Part shown: positions 17,124 to 27,590 of the stretch, piece after piece | Position numbering within the stretch: position 1 is the stretch's first letter | How the letters are laid out: every line of letters begins with the position of its first letter | Assembly (NCBI RefSeq): GCF_018398335.1 | Contig: NZ_JAHBRX010000001.1 | Location: 1,798,001-1,862,000 of the forward strand | Reading direction: 5' to 3' | Length of the DNA stretch: 64,000 bases | Origin: Chelatococcus sp. HY11 | Lineage (GTDB): Bacteria; Pseudomonadota; Alphaproteobacteria; Rhizobiales; Beijerinckiaceae | Made by a program: the position numbers and the translations under genes | Notes under the pieces: generated by a model | Databases searched by the model: none | Told to the model about the DNA's origin: nothing | Seen by the model: the letters and a program-made list of their open reading frames with translations, nothing else

Positions 17124-19493
17124 CTACTCCGCGGCGAGCGACCGCTCCTCGCTCTCCGGCCGCGCATGGCGGGCGGGCCGCGCCTTGATCTGGAGAGCGA
17201 TCTGCTTCTCGCGGGTTTTCTCCATCTCGCGATGGGCCTGGTTGCGGCCGGCGAGATAGGGCTTCGGCCAGAACTGGTTGCGCGCGGCGTACCAGGCCTC
17301 GGCCTGATGGGTGAAGTAGGGGTTCCACAAATGCGGGCGCGCCAGCGCCACGAGGTCGGCCCGCCTGGTGTGGAGAATGGTATTGATCTGGCCCGGCTCG
17401 GTGATCGCGCCGACCGCCATGGTCGCCATCTGCGGCACATTGCGGATCGCCTCCGCGAACTGCACCTGGAACATGCGGCCGTAGACCGGCTCCTGGTCCG
17501 GCACCGTCTGGCCGGCAGAGACGTCGATCAGATCACAGCCGGCGTCGCGGAAGCCCTCGGCGATCGCGAAGGTGTCCGCCTCCGAGATGCCCCCGTCCTT
17601 CCAGTCGGACGCGGAGATCCTCACCGACATCGGCCGATCCTCCGGCCAGACGGCCCGCATGGCAGCAAAGACCTCCAGCGGATAGCGCAGGCGGTTTTCG
17701 ATGGAACCGCCATATTCGTCCGTGCGGTGGTTGGTCAACGGCGACAGGAAGGACGCGAAGAGATAGCCGTGAGCACAGTGCAGCTCCAGCATGTCGAAGC
17801 CCGCGCGCGCCGCGCGCTCGGCGCCCTGCACGAAATCCGCCTTGATACGGTCCATTGTGGCACGGTCCAGCGCCTCCGGCGCCTGGCTGATCCCATCGAA
17901 CCACGGCAGCGCTGAAGCGGAGTAGAGTGGCCAGTTGCCCTCGGCCAGCGGATAATCGGGCTTTTCCCAGCCGAGCTGGGTCGAGCCCTTGCGGCCGGCA
18001 TGGCCGAGCTGCATCACGATCTTGGCGGCGGAATGCGCGTGGACGAAATCAGCGATGCGCTTCCACTGCGCCTCGTGCTCATCCGTCCACAGCCCGGGAC
18101 AGCCAGGGGTGATGCGCGCGTCCGGCGACGGACAGGTCATCTCCACGAAGATCAGCCCCATGCCACCCAGCGCGTGTGACGTGTAGTGGACGAGATGCCA
18201 GTCGGTGAGATTCCCGTCTACATCGGCCGAATATTGCGCCATCGGCGCCATGACCGCGCGGTTGGGCACTTCCATGCCGCGTAGGCGGAATTTGGTGAAC
18301 ATCGGCGTGGGGCGGCTCTTGCGATAATCGTCACCGGTCTCGCGATAGAGCCGCTCGTAGAACTCGGTGTCAGCCTTCTCCACGAAGGTGGGGTCGCGCA
18401 CGATGAGGTTGTCGTAGGTGATCGATTTCGCCCGGCACATCACCACCATGGCGAACTGCATCGGCTCCATGTCGAACGCGCGGTTCATATGCTCGAACCA
18501 GGCGAGCGACACATCGGCGTTGTGCTGCACGATCTGGCAAGGGGTGCGCCGCGTCGCGTCATAGGCCTTGAAAGCCTTTTCCACGCTTTCCTCGGCATGG
18601 GCGAGAATGGCATCCGACAGGCCGATGGCGCATTCCATGGCGAGCTTGGTGCCGGAGCCGATGGAGAAATGGGCCGAGGCCTTGGCATCGCCGAGGATGA
18701 CGATGTTATCGTGCCACCAATTCTCGCAGAAGATGCGCGGAAAGCGCCGCCAGTTCGAGCGGTTGAGCAGGAGCGGATGGCCCTGGAGTTCCTCGGCGTA
18801 GATGGCCTCGAGCTTCGCCTTTGACCCCTCCTCGTCGAATTCCGAGAAGCCGTGCCCCTGCCAGCAGGCCTCGTCCATCTCGAACACCCAGGTCGAGCGG
18901 CCCGCCTCATACTGGTAGGTGTGGGCGCAGATGACGCCGTGCTCGGTTTCCCGGAAGAAATAGTTGAACTCGTCCATGGGACGCGTCGAGCCCATCCAGC
19001 AGAAGCGGTTGGATTTCAGCGTCGTGCTGGGCTGGAAGGAATCGCGGAAATGCTCGCGGATCGGCGAATTGATGCCGTCGGCCGCGATGATGATGTCAGA
19101 GCCCGCGAAACGTGTCTTGAGATCGGCCGGATCGATGCGTTCGGAGAAGGTGAGCGCGATGCCTTCCTCGCGGCAGCGCTGCTGTAGAAGGGAGAGCAGT
19201 TCCTGGCGCGAGATGCCGCAGAATCCGTTGCCGGCGCAGCGAATCTCGTTCCCTTTGTAGTGGATGGCGACGTCGTCCCAATAGGCGAAATGGTCCCGGA
19301 TCCGCTCATAGGACTGCGGATCGCGCGAGAGGAATTCCTCCAGCGTGTCATCCGAGAACACCACGCCGAAGCCGAAGGTGTCATCCGCGCGGTTCTGCTC
19401 GAAGACCTCGATGGTCCAATCCGGCCGTGCCTTCTTGGTCAGAAGCGCACTGTACAGGCCACCCGGCCCGCCCCCCACTACCGTGATCTTCAT
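17124..19493 (-). CDS. Flavin monooxygenase / Old Yellow Enzyme fusion (salicylyl-CoA 5-hydroxylase or 2-aminobenzoyl-CoA monooxygenase/reductase type)
   Basis: This 789-residue protein joins two flavin domains. Residues 1 to about 385 are an FAD aromatic hydroxylase: MKITVVGGGPGGLYSALLTK, ADGINSPIREHF near 160 and ILGDAKASAHFSIGSGTKLA near 275. Residues from about 395 to the end form an FMN Old-Yellow-Enzyme domain: PMFTKFRLRGMEVPNRAVMA, QLGHAGRKGS, ELHCAHGYLFASFLSP and DEYGGSIENRLRYPLEV. This architecture is known from Azoarcus 2-aminobenzoyl-CoA monooxygenase/reductase and from proteins annotated as bifunctional salicylyl-CoA 5-hydroxylase/oxidoreductase. ATG 19493 starts directly at the dinucleotide fold; a start at 19526 would add 11 residues. 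No CoA ligase gene is in the window, so the substrate is unresolved. Confidence 0.92.
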   Translation of the reverse strand: MKITVVGGGPGGLYSALLTKKARPDWTIEVFEQNRADDTFGFGVVFSDDTLEEFLSRDPQSYERIRDHFAYWDDVAIHYKGNEIRCAGNGFCGISRQELLSLLQQRCREEGIALTFSERIDPADLKTRFAGSDIIIAADGINSPIREHFRDSFQPSTTLKSNRFCWMGSTRPMDEFNYFFRETEHGVICAHTYQYEAGRSTWVFEMDEACWQGHGFSEFDEEGSKAKLEAIYAEELQGHPLLLNRSNWRRFPRIFCENWWHDNIVILGDAKASAHFSIGSGTKLAMECAIGLSDAILAHAEESVEKAFKAYDATRRTPCQIVQHNADVSLAWFEHMNRAFDMEPMQFAMVVMCRAKSITYDNLIVRDPTFVEKADTEFYERLYRETGDDYRKSRPTPMFTKFRLRGMEVPNRAVMAPMAQYSADVDGNLTDWHLVHYTSHALGGMGLIFVEMTCPSPDARITPGCPGLWTDEHEAQWKRIADFVHAHSAAKIVMQLGHAGRKGSTQLGWEKPDYPLAEGNWPLYSASALPWFDGISQAPEALDRATMDRIKADFVQGAERAARAGFDMLELHCAHGYLFASFLSPLTNHRTDEYGGSIENRLRYPLEVFAAMRAVWPEDRPMSVRISASDWKDGGISEADTFAIAEGFRDAGCDLIDVSAGQTVPDQEPVYGRMFQVQFAEAIRNVPQMATMAVGAITEPGQINTILHTRRADLVALARPHLWNPYFTHQAEAWYAARNQFWPKPYLAGRNQAHREMEKTREKQIALQIKARPARHARPESEERSLAAE

Positions 19494-19523
19494 GGCTGAT
19501 GCCCCGCGTTCAAGCTGCGACGT

Positions 19524-19546
19524 CAATTATTTTATACTTAAAGTAT
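19524..19546 (-). promoter_or_regulatory. Putative MarR-family operator, copy 2
   Basis: A 23-bp box 30 bp upstream of the monooxygenase/OYE fusion. Its core ATACTTAAAGTAT (19534-19546) is a perfect 13-bp palindrome, and it is preceded by CAATTATTTT exactly as in the box at 13614. The two boxes share 18 of 23 positions, which links the two facing transcription units to one regulator. Confidence 0.65.
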
Positions 19547-19859
19547 CTCGCTGACAACGACCATCGATGGAGAAGGCACGCCAAAGCCGGCTAACTTCAG
19601 ATTTTGATTCAACCATGGCAGATTGCGGAATCAGTGGAGTCGGTTGGCGCCGCATGTTCAGATTCCGATTCAGCACCTCGCCTGCGCCCACAATGATTCA
19701 ACCTTCTCTTTCACGTCATTGAAACAAATGCCGATTTCGACCGTTACCCAGCGCGGGTCCGGCTGTTGCGCACCGGCCGGTTCACGAAAATGGGCTCGCG
19801 AAGACAAGCCTTTTCGGCGAAGCATTGCCCTCAGCCGGAAGACCCGTATTGATTGATCC
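19547..19859. other. 313-bp gap between the monooxygenase promoter and the photolyase gene
   Basis: This divergent gap is less GC-rich than the flanks and has no credible coding region. Short copies of GATTCA/GATTCC recur (for example around 19608, 19661, 19667, 19693) without forming a clear array. Promoters for both neighbours must lie here, but I cannot place them. Confidence 0.4.
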
Positions 19860-21356
19860 ATGTCATCCAACACGCCGTCATCCAGCAAAAAGCCCCCTGC
19901 CCTTCTGTGGTTCCGCAACGATCTGCGCCTCGCAGACAATCCGGCCCTGCGCAAGGCGCTCGATACGGGCGCGCCCGTCATCGCGCTCTATATTCTGGAA
20001 GAGGGCCTGGACGGACCGCGCCTGCCCGGCGCCGCCGCCCGCTGGTGGCTTCATCACAGCCTCGCGGCCCTCGCGGCTGCCATCGCCGACAAGGGGGGGC
20101 GTCTCATCCTGCGGCGTGGACCGGCGCGCGACGTTCTGACCGAACTCTGCGTGAAGGCGGGGGTGGCGTCCGTTTTCTGGAACAGGCGCTACGAGCCGAC
20201 TGCGGTGGCCGTCGACACCGCCATCAAGGCCGCGCTCACCGCGTTCGGCATCGAGGTCAGCAGCCTGCAGGCCAATCTTCTTGCGGAGCCCTTCGCCCTC
20301 AAGAACAAGTCCGGCTCGCCCTTCAAGGTCTACACCCCCTTCGCGAAAGCCCTCCGTGCCATGGGGCCGCCGAGGGCGCCGCTGCCGGCGCCCCGCCAGC
20401 TGTCGCCCGGGCCTGGTGGGATTGCCTCCGACCGCCTGGAGGACTGGGGCCTTATGCCTGGCCAAAAGCCCAATCCGGAGCCGGACTGGGCCCGCGGGCT
20501 GCGTGACGCCTGGTCTCCCGGTGAGGGAGGTGCGATCGCGCGTCTCAGCGACTTCATCGATGAAGGCCTCAGGGGCTATGCCGAGGGACGGGATTTTCCG
20601 GCCAAGAGTCACGTCTCCGGATTGTCCCCGCATCTCAGATCGGGCGAGATAAGCCCCTTCCAGATCTGGCATGCGACGGCTCATGCGCTTGAAGCCGGCA
20701 CGGTGCCGGGACGCGATATCGAGAAGTTTCTCTCGGAGCTGATATGGCGGGAATTCTGCGCCAGTCTTGCTTTTCACCAGCCGGATATCGCGAGCCGGCC
20801 TCTTGATGCCGCGTTCAACGCGATGCCATGGCGGCACGATGCCAAGGGCGAGGCGGCATGGCGGCGCGGACAGACCGGCTACCCCCTCGTCGACGCTGGC
20901 ATGCGCCAGCTTTGGCATGAGGGGATCGTCCATAACCGCGTGCGGATGGTGATCGCGTCTTTCCTCATCAAGCATCTTGGTATCGATTGGCGGCGGGGGG
21001 AGGAATGGCTTTGGGATACCCTCGTGGATGCGGACGCGGCGTCCAATCCCGCCAACTGGCAATGGGTGGCCGGTTGCGGCGCCGACGCGGCCCCCTATGT
21101 GCGCGTGTTCAACCCGACGCTTCAGGGTGAACGTTTCGACGCCCGCGGGGCCTATGTCAGGCGCTGGGTGCCGGAGCTCGCGGACCTCCCCGACACATGG
21201 CTGCACAAGCCCTGGGCGGCGCCGGCGGCAGTGCTGGAGAAGGCGGGCGTCGTCCTTGGTGAGAGTTATCCGCGCCCTATCGTCGACCACGATGCCGCGC
21301 GCAGGCGCGCGCTCGACGCCTATGAGCATGTGCGTGCGGAGAGAACCGGAGCCTAA
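19860..21356 (+). CDS. phrB: Deoxyribodipyrimidine photolyase, class I
   Basis: This light-dependent repair enzyme splits cyclobutane pyrimidine dimers using FADH- and an antenna cofactor. The 498-residue protein has the N-terminal antenna domain (LLWFRNDLRLADNPALRKAL near residue 13). The FAD domain shows KSHVSGLSPHLRSGEISPFQIWH near 253, WREFCASLAFHQP, and the strongly conserved block NRVRMVIASFLIKHLGIDWRRGEEW through LVDADAASNPANWQWVAGCG to FNPTLQGERFD. The conserved Trp residues of the electron-transfer chain lie in the last blocks. Its stop overlaps the convergent LysR gene by 4 bp. A cryptochrome-like role cannot be excluded without a phylogeny. Confidence 0.93.
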   Translation: MSSNTPSSSKKPPALLWFRNDLRLADNPALRKALDTGAPVIALYILEEGLDGPRLPGAAARWWLHHSLAALAAAIADKGGRLILRRGPARDVLTELCVKAGVASVFWNRRYEPTAVAVDTAIKAALTAFGIEVSSLQANLLAEPFALKNKSGSPFKVYTPFAKALRAMGPPRAPLPAPRQLSPGPGGIASDRLEDWGLMPGQKPNPEPDWARGLRDAWSPGEGGAIARLSDFIDEGLRGYAEGRDFPAKSHVSGLSPHLRSGEISPFQIWHATAHALEAGTVPGRDIEKFLSELIWREFCASLAFHQPDIASRPLDAAFNAMPWRHDAKGEAAWRRGQTGYPLVDAGMRQLWHEGIVHNRVRMVIASFLIKHLGIDWRRGEEWLWDTLVDADAASNPANWQWVAGCGADAAPYVRVFNPTLQGERFDARGAYVRRWVPELADLPDTWLHKPWAAPAAVLEKAGVVLGESYPRPIVDHDAARRRALDAYEHVRAERTGA

Positions 21357-22234
21357 GCGAACAGCCGTCGATTCGCCTTGACCTCGGCCGCGATAAAGTC
21401 CGCCACGGCGGCGACCCGGCGGAGTTTCTGGCCCTCGGCATGCATCACGAGCCAGTAGCTGCGGGAGAAGCGGATATCCGGCAGGACCCGCACCAGTTCG
21501 GGGTAGCGACGGGCCGCGTAGTCGTGAAGCACCCCGATGCCGACGCCCGCGCGGACGGCTTCCATCTGCCCGGTAACGCTCGCGCATTCGAAACGCCGTG
21601 AGGTAGCGGCGGCGAGGTCGGCGGAATAGTCCAGGGCGCGACTGAACATGAGGTCATCGACATAGGTGATCAGCGTATGGGCGGCGAGGTCCCCCTCGGC
21701 CGCGAGCGGTGGCGCCTTGTCCAAATAGCTGCGCGCTGCATAGACGCTAAGGCCGTAGTCGGTCAGGCTGCGCGATACGAGGCGGCCCTTCTCGGGGCGC
21801 TCGAGCGTAACCGCGATATCCGCCTCGCGCTTCGACAGGGAGAAGGTGCGCGGCAGCGGCACGAGCTGGATGATGAGATCCGGATGGCGCGCGATGAAGG
21901 GGCCGAAGCGCTCGGCGAGAAAATAGGTGCCGAAGCCGTCTGGAGCGCCGACGCGCACGGCGCCCGCCAGCGCGAGATCCGCGTTGGCGAGCGCTGCCTG
22001 CGCGTCCGCCATCTCATGTTCGACGCGCTCGGCCACGGTGAGGAAATGTTCGCCAGCCGGCGTCAGCACGCAGCCGAGCGTGCTGCGCTCGACGAGTTTC
22101 GTCTTCAAGGCCGTCTCGAGAGCCGCCAGCCGGCGGCTGACGGTGGCGTGGTCAAGCCCCAGCCGCCGGGCGGCGCCCAGCATCTGGCCCGACCGCGCCA
22201 CAGCGAGAAACACCCGTGCGTGGTCCCAATCCAA
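21353..22234 (-). CDS. LysR-family transcriptional regulator
   Basis: This 293-residue regulator begins MDWDHARVFLAVARSGQMLG, followed by a helix-turn-helix AARRLGLDHATVSRRLAALETAL and a periplasmic-binding-protein-like effector domain. It is of the short group that includes GcvA/AmpR-like proteins in Rhizobiales. It is divergent from mmsA across a 307-bp gap, so control of methylmalonate-semialdehyde dehydrogenase is the first hypothesis. Control of the photolyase gene is unlikely, since the two only share overlapping 3' ends. Confidence 0.9.
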   Translation of the reverse strand: MDWDHARVFLAVARSGQMLGAARRLGLDHATVSRRLAALETALKTKLVERSTLGCVLTPAGEHFLTVAERVEHEMADAQAALANADLALAGAVRVGAPDGFGTYFLAERFGPFIARHPDLIIQLVPLPRTFSLSKREADIAVTLERPEKGRLVSRSLTDYGLSVYAARSYLDKAPPLAAEGDLAAHTLITYVDDLMFSRALDYSADLAAATSRRFECASVTGQMEAVRAGVGIGVLHDYAARRYPELVRVLPDIRFSRSYWLVMHAEGQKLRRVAAVADFIAAEVKANRRLFA

Positions 22235-22541
22235 TCACCTGTCTCCTGAAGGTGTCACACATGTCCACCCCCCTCACCCGGCTCACGAGCCGACCTCTCC
22301 CCACCCGGGAGGGGTGACCCGCGCCCTACGATGCTCTCCGCTTAATGACTGGCGTCCCTCTCCCCGAGGGAGAGGGGGAGGGGAATCCCACCTTACGCCA
22401 AATTCTGCAATTTGAATGCGGAATATTCGCCATTGCTGTGCATGACTAGAGAGAGCAAGCTCCGATGCACGATTGGTGGCAGACTGGCGCGCTAGCGCCG
22501 TTCTGCCGGACGGATCTGGACAAATGATCGGGAGGAAACCT
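22235..22541. other. 307-bp divergent LysR/mmsA gap with palindromic repeats
   Basis: The gap carries two degenerate members of the CTCTCCCC palindrome family, CCTCTCCCCACCCGGGAGGGG around 22291-22312 and CCCTCTCCCCGAGGGAGAGGG around 22356-22377. The second is close to a perfect hairpin. The mmsA-proximal part (22390-22540) is AT-richer and should hold the promoter. A GGGAGGAA ribosome site lies just before the mmsA start. Confidence 0.6.
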
Positions 22542-24038
22542 ATGCGCATGATCGGACATTTCATCGGCGGGAAAAACGTGGCCGGCACGTCGGGGCGGAC
22601 CGCCGACGTCTACGAGCCGATGACCGGCGAGGTGCAGGCCAAGGTCGCGCTCGCCTCCAAGGCTGAACTCCGGGTCGCTGTCGAGAACGCCAAGGCCGCC
22701 CAGCCGGCGTGGGCCGCCACCAATCCGCAGCGCCGCGCCCGGGTGCTGATGAAATTCCTGGAACTTGCGCAGGCCGAATACGACAGCCTGGCGGAACTGC
22801 TGGCGCGTGAGCACGGCAAGACCATTCCCGATGCCAAGGGCGACATCCAGCGGGGCCTCGAGGTGGTGGAATTCGCCATCGGCATCCCGCATCTGATGAA
22901 GGGCGAATATACGGAGGGCGCCGGCCCCTCCATCGACATCTATTCGATGCGCCAAGCGCTCGGCGTCGTGGCCGGGATCACGCCCTTCAACTTCCCGGCG
23001 ATGATCCCGATGTGGAAATTCGCCCCGGCCATCGCCTGCGGCAACGCCTTCATCCTGAAGCCGTCAGAGCGTGATCCGGGCGTCCCGATGCGGCTCGCCG
23101 AACTGATGATCGAGGCCGGCCTGCCGGCCGGCATCCTCAATGTGGTTAACGGCGACAAGGAGGCGGTCGACGCCATCCTCGACGATCCCGATATCAAGGC
23201 CGTCGGATTCGTCGGCTCGTCCTCGATCGCCGAATATATCTACCAGCGCTCGGCCGCGACCGGAAAGCGCGCCCAGTGCTTCGGCGGCGCCAAGAACCAT
23301 GCCATCATCATGCCGGACGCGGACATGGACCAGACGGTCGATGCACTGATCGGCGCGGGCTATGGCTCGGCCGGCGAGCGCTGTATGGCGATCTCGGTTG
23401 CCGTGCCCGTGGGCAAGGCAACCGCCGACCGCCTCATGGACAAGCTGATCCCGCGCGTCGAGGCCCTGAAGATCGGCCCCTCGACCGACCTCTCCGCCGA
23501 CTACGGCCCGCTCGTCACCCGCGAGGCCCTGGAGCGCGTCAAGAACTACGTCGACATCGGGCTGAAGGAAGGCGCCACGCTCGCGGTCGACGGCCGCGAC
23601 TTCAAGATGCAGGGCTACGAGAACGGCTTCTACATGGGCGGCTGCCTCTTCGACAACGTCACCGAGGACATGCGCATCTACAAGGAAGAGATCTTCGGCC
23701 CGGTGCTCTCGGTGGTGCGGGCTAAGGACTATGCCGAGGCGCTGCGCCTGCCGTCCGAGCACGAATACGGCAACGGTGTCGCCATCTTCACCCGTGACGG
23801 CGACGCGGCTCGTGATTTCGCGGCAAAGGTCAATGTCGGCATGGTCGGCATCAACGTGCCGATCCCCGTTCCGATCGCCTATTACACCTTCGGCGGCTGG
23901 AAGCGCTCGGGCTTCGGCGATCTCAACCAGCACGGCCCGGATTCGGTCCGCTTCTACACGAAGACAAAGACCGTGACCTCGCGCTGGCCGTCCGGCGTCA
24001 AGGAAGGCGCGGAATTCTCCATTCCGACGATGGGGTGA
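22542..24038 (+). CDS. mmsA: CoA-acylating methylmalonate-semialdehyde dehydrogenase
   Basis: MmsA converts methylmalonate semialdehyde to propionyl-CoA (or malonate semialdehyde to acetyl-CoA) with NAD and CoA, in valine, thymine and inositol breakdown. The 498-residue protein starts MRMIGHFIGGKNVAGTSGR, as is typical. It has TPFNFPAMIPMWKFAPAIACGN near residue 148, KNHAIIMPDADMDQ near 250, and the catalytic Cys281 in GYGSAGERCMAISVAVP; the Arg of ERC is part of the MmsA signature. ATG 22542 is chosen because GGGAGGAA precedes it; an upstream in-frame start at 22473 would add 23 unconserved residues. No other valine or inositol genes are adjacent. Confidence 0.95.
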   Translation: MRMIGHFIGGKNVAGTSGRTADVYEPMTGEVQAKVALASKAELRVAVENAKAAQPAWAATNPQRRARVLMKFLELAQAEYDSLAELLAREHGKTIPDAKGDIQRGLEVVEFAIGIPHLMKGEYTEGAGPSIDIYSMRQALGVVAGITPFNFPAMIPMWKFAPAIACGNAFILKPSERDPGVPMRLAELMIEAGLPAGILNVVNGDKEAVDAILDDPDIKAVGFVGSSSIAEYIYQRSAATGKRAQCFGGAKNHAIIMPDADMDQTVDALIGAGYGSAGERCMAISVAVPVGKATADRLMDKLIPRVEALKIGPSTDLSADYGPLVTREALERVKNYVDIGLKEGATLAVDGRDFKMQGYENGFYMGGCLFDNVTEDMRIYKEEIFGPVLSVVRAKDYAEALRLPSEHEYGNGVAIFTRDGDAARDFAAKVNVGMVGINVPIPVPIAYYTFGGWKRSGFGDLNQHGPDSVRFYTKTKTVTSRWPSGVKEGAEFSIPTMG

Positions 24039-24044
24039 AGGCAT

Positions 24045-24271
24045 CCCCCGCCTCACGGCGGGGGTGACAACGCAAACCACGCTGGTCATCCCGGGGCTGC
24101 CAAAGGCCGGACCCGGGATCCATGATCACTGTATTGATCGACAGGCTAGCGCGATGTTCATGGATCCCCTTCCCGACCGGCTTCGCCGGTCGCCGGGGAT
24201 GAGACGGAAGCGCAGGTGGATCAGCAGGGTGTCATTCCCGGCGGCGCGTAGCGCCGGGAAGGGAATCCATA
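24045..24271. repeat. Composite palindromic repeat region after mmsA
   Basis: Several inverted repeats are nested here. CCCCCGCC (24045-24052) pairs with GGCGGGGG (24057-24064) directly after the mmsA stop. A larger structure begins GGTCATCCCGG with GGATCCATGA near 24090-24124, and an opposed copy TCATGGATCC with CCGGGGATGA ends near 24201. A third, TCATTCCCGGCGGCG / CGCCGGGAAGGGA, spans about 24230-24265. The GTCATCCC-type core recurs at 1872-1911. Confidence 0.7.
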
Positions 24272-24308
24272 AGCCCTACGCGCTATCGAGCACAGTGACA
24301 TAATTCTC

Positions 24309-24333
24309 CCGGCGCGGCCTTCGACCGCGCCGG
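24309..24333 (-). terminator. Terminator-like hairpin after gcvP
   Basis: CCGGCGCGG (24309-24317) pairs perfectly with CCGCGCCGG (24325-24333), ending about 31 bp beyond the gcvP stop. On the minus strand it is followed by GAGAATTAT, a weak A/T-rich tail. Confidence 0.55.
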
Positions 24334-24363
24334 CATGGCGCCGTGGCGCCGAACGTCCAACCC

Positions 24364-27237
<2,874 letters not shown>

Positions 27238-27382
27238 CAATAACACCTCGGGCGCAGGGTCAGGCGGCTCAGAATGGCGGACCCGGAAGGACCTCGCGCC
27301 TCAGGAAGCAAATCATGGACCGGAGATCACCGGGATCTCGCCGGACCATGGCTTACCGCCTTCGGCCTCGCGGCCTCCGTGG

Positions 27383-27560
27383 TGCCCCATCTGTTTCTTT
27401 GCCTGAGAGCGTTATCCCGTCGGCGGATGCACGAAGCGCTGGGCTCCGGGCCTCTCTTTCCAGATGTAGTCGCGCGGCAGCGGTCCTTTTGCCTGAGAGA
27501 TTCCGGGGCGGTTGCTCCTTCGGCGCTCGACCCAAAGGCCGAGTCTCTCCCGCTGCTGCC
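27383..27560 (-). promoter_or_regulatory. Tandem glycine riboswitch upstream of gcvP
   Basis: Read on the minus strand, aptamer 1 (about 27555-27485) has GGAGAG, then CGCCGAAGGAGCAACCG, then CTCTCAGGCAAAAGGACCG. Aptamer 2 (about 27462-27385) has GAGAG, then CGCCGACGGGATAACG, then CTCTCAGGCAAAGAAACAG. These are the conserved cores of the glycine aptamer, twice in tandem with a short linker. The 3' end lies about 145 nt before the gcvP start codon; I see no strong terminator in the expression platform. The 5' end lies only about 30 bp from the fbpB stop codon. Confidence 0.92.
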
Positions 27561-27590
27561 GGCTGCAAGCTACTCAAAACAGCCAGGAAG

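Noticed and set aside
19878-21587. 569-codon open frame opposite the photolyase
   Set aside because: The photolyase is clearly encoded on the + strand with all family motifs; the reverse product has no recognisable features.
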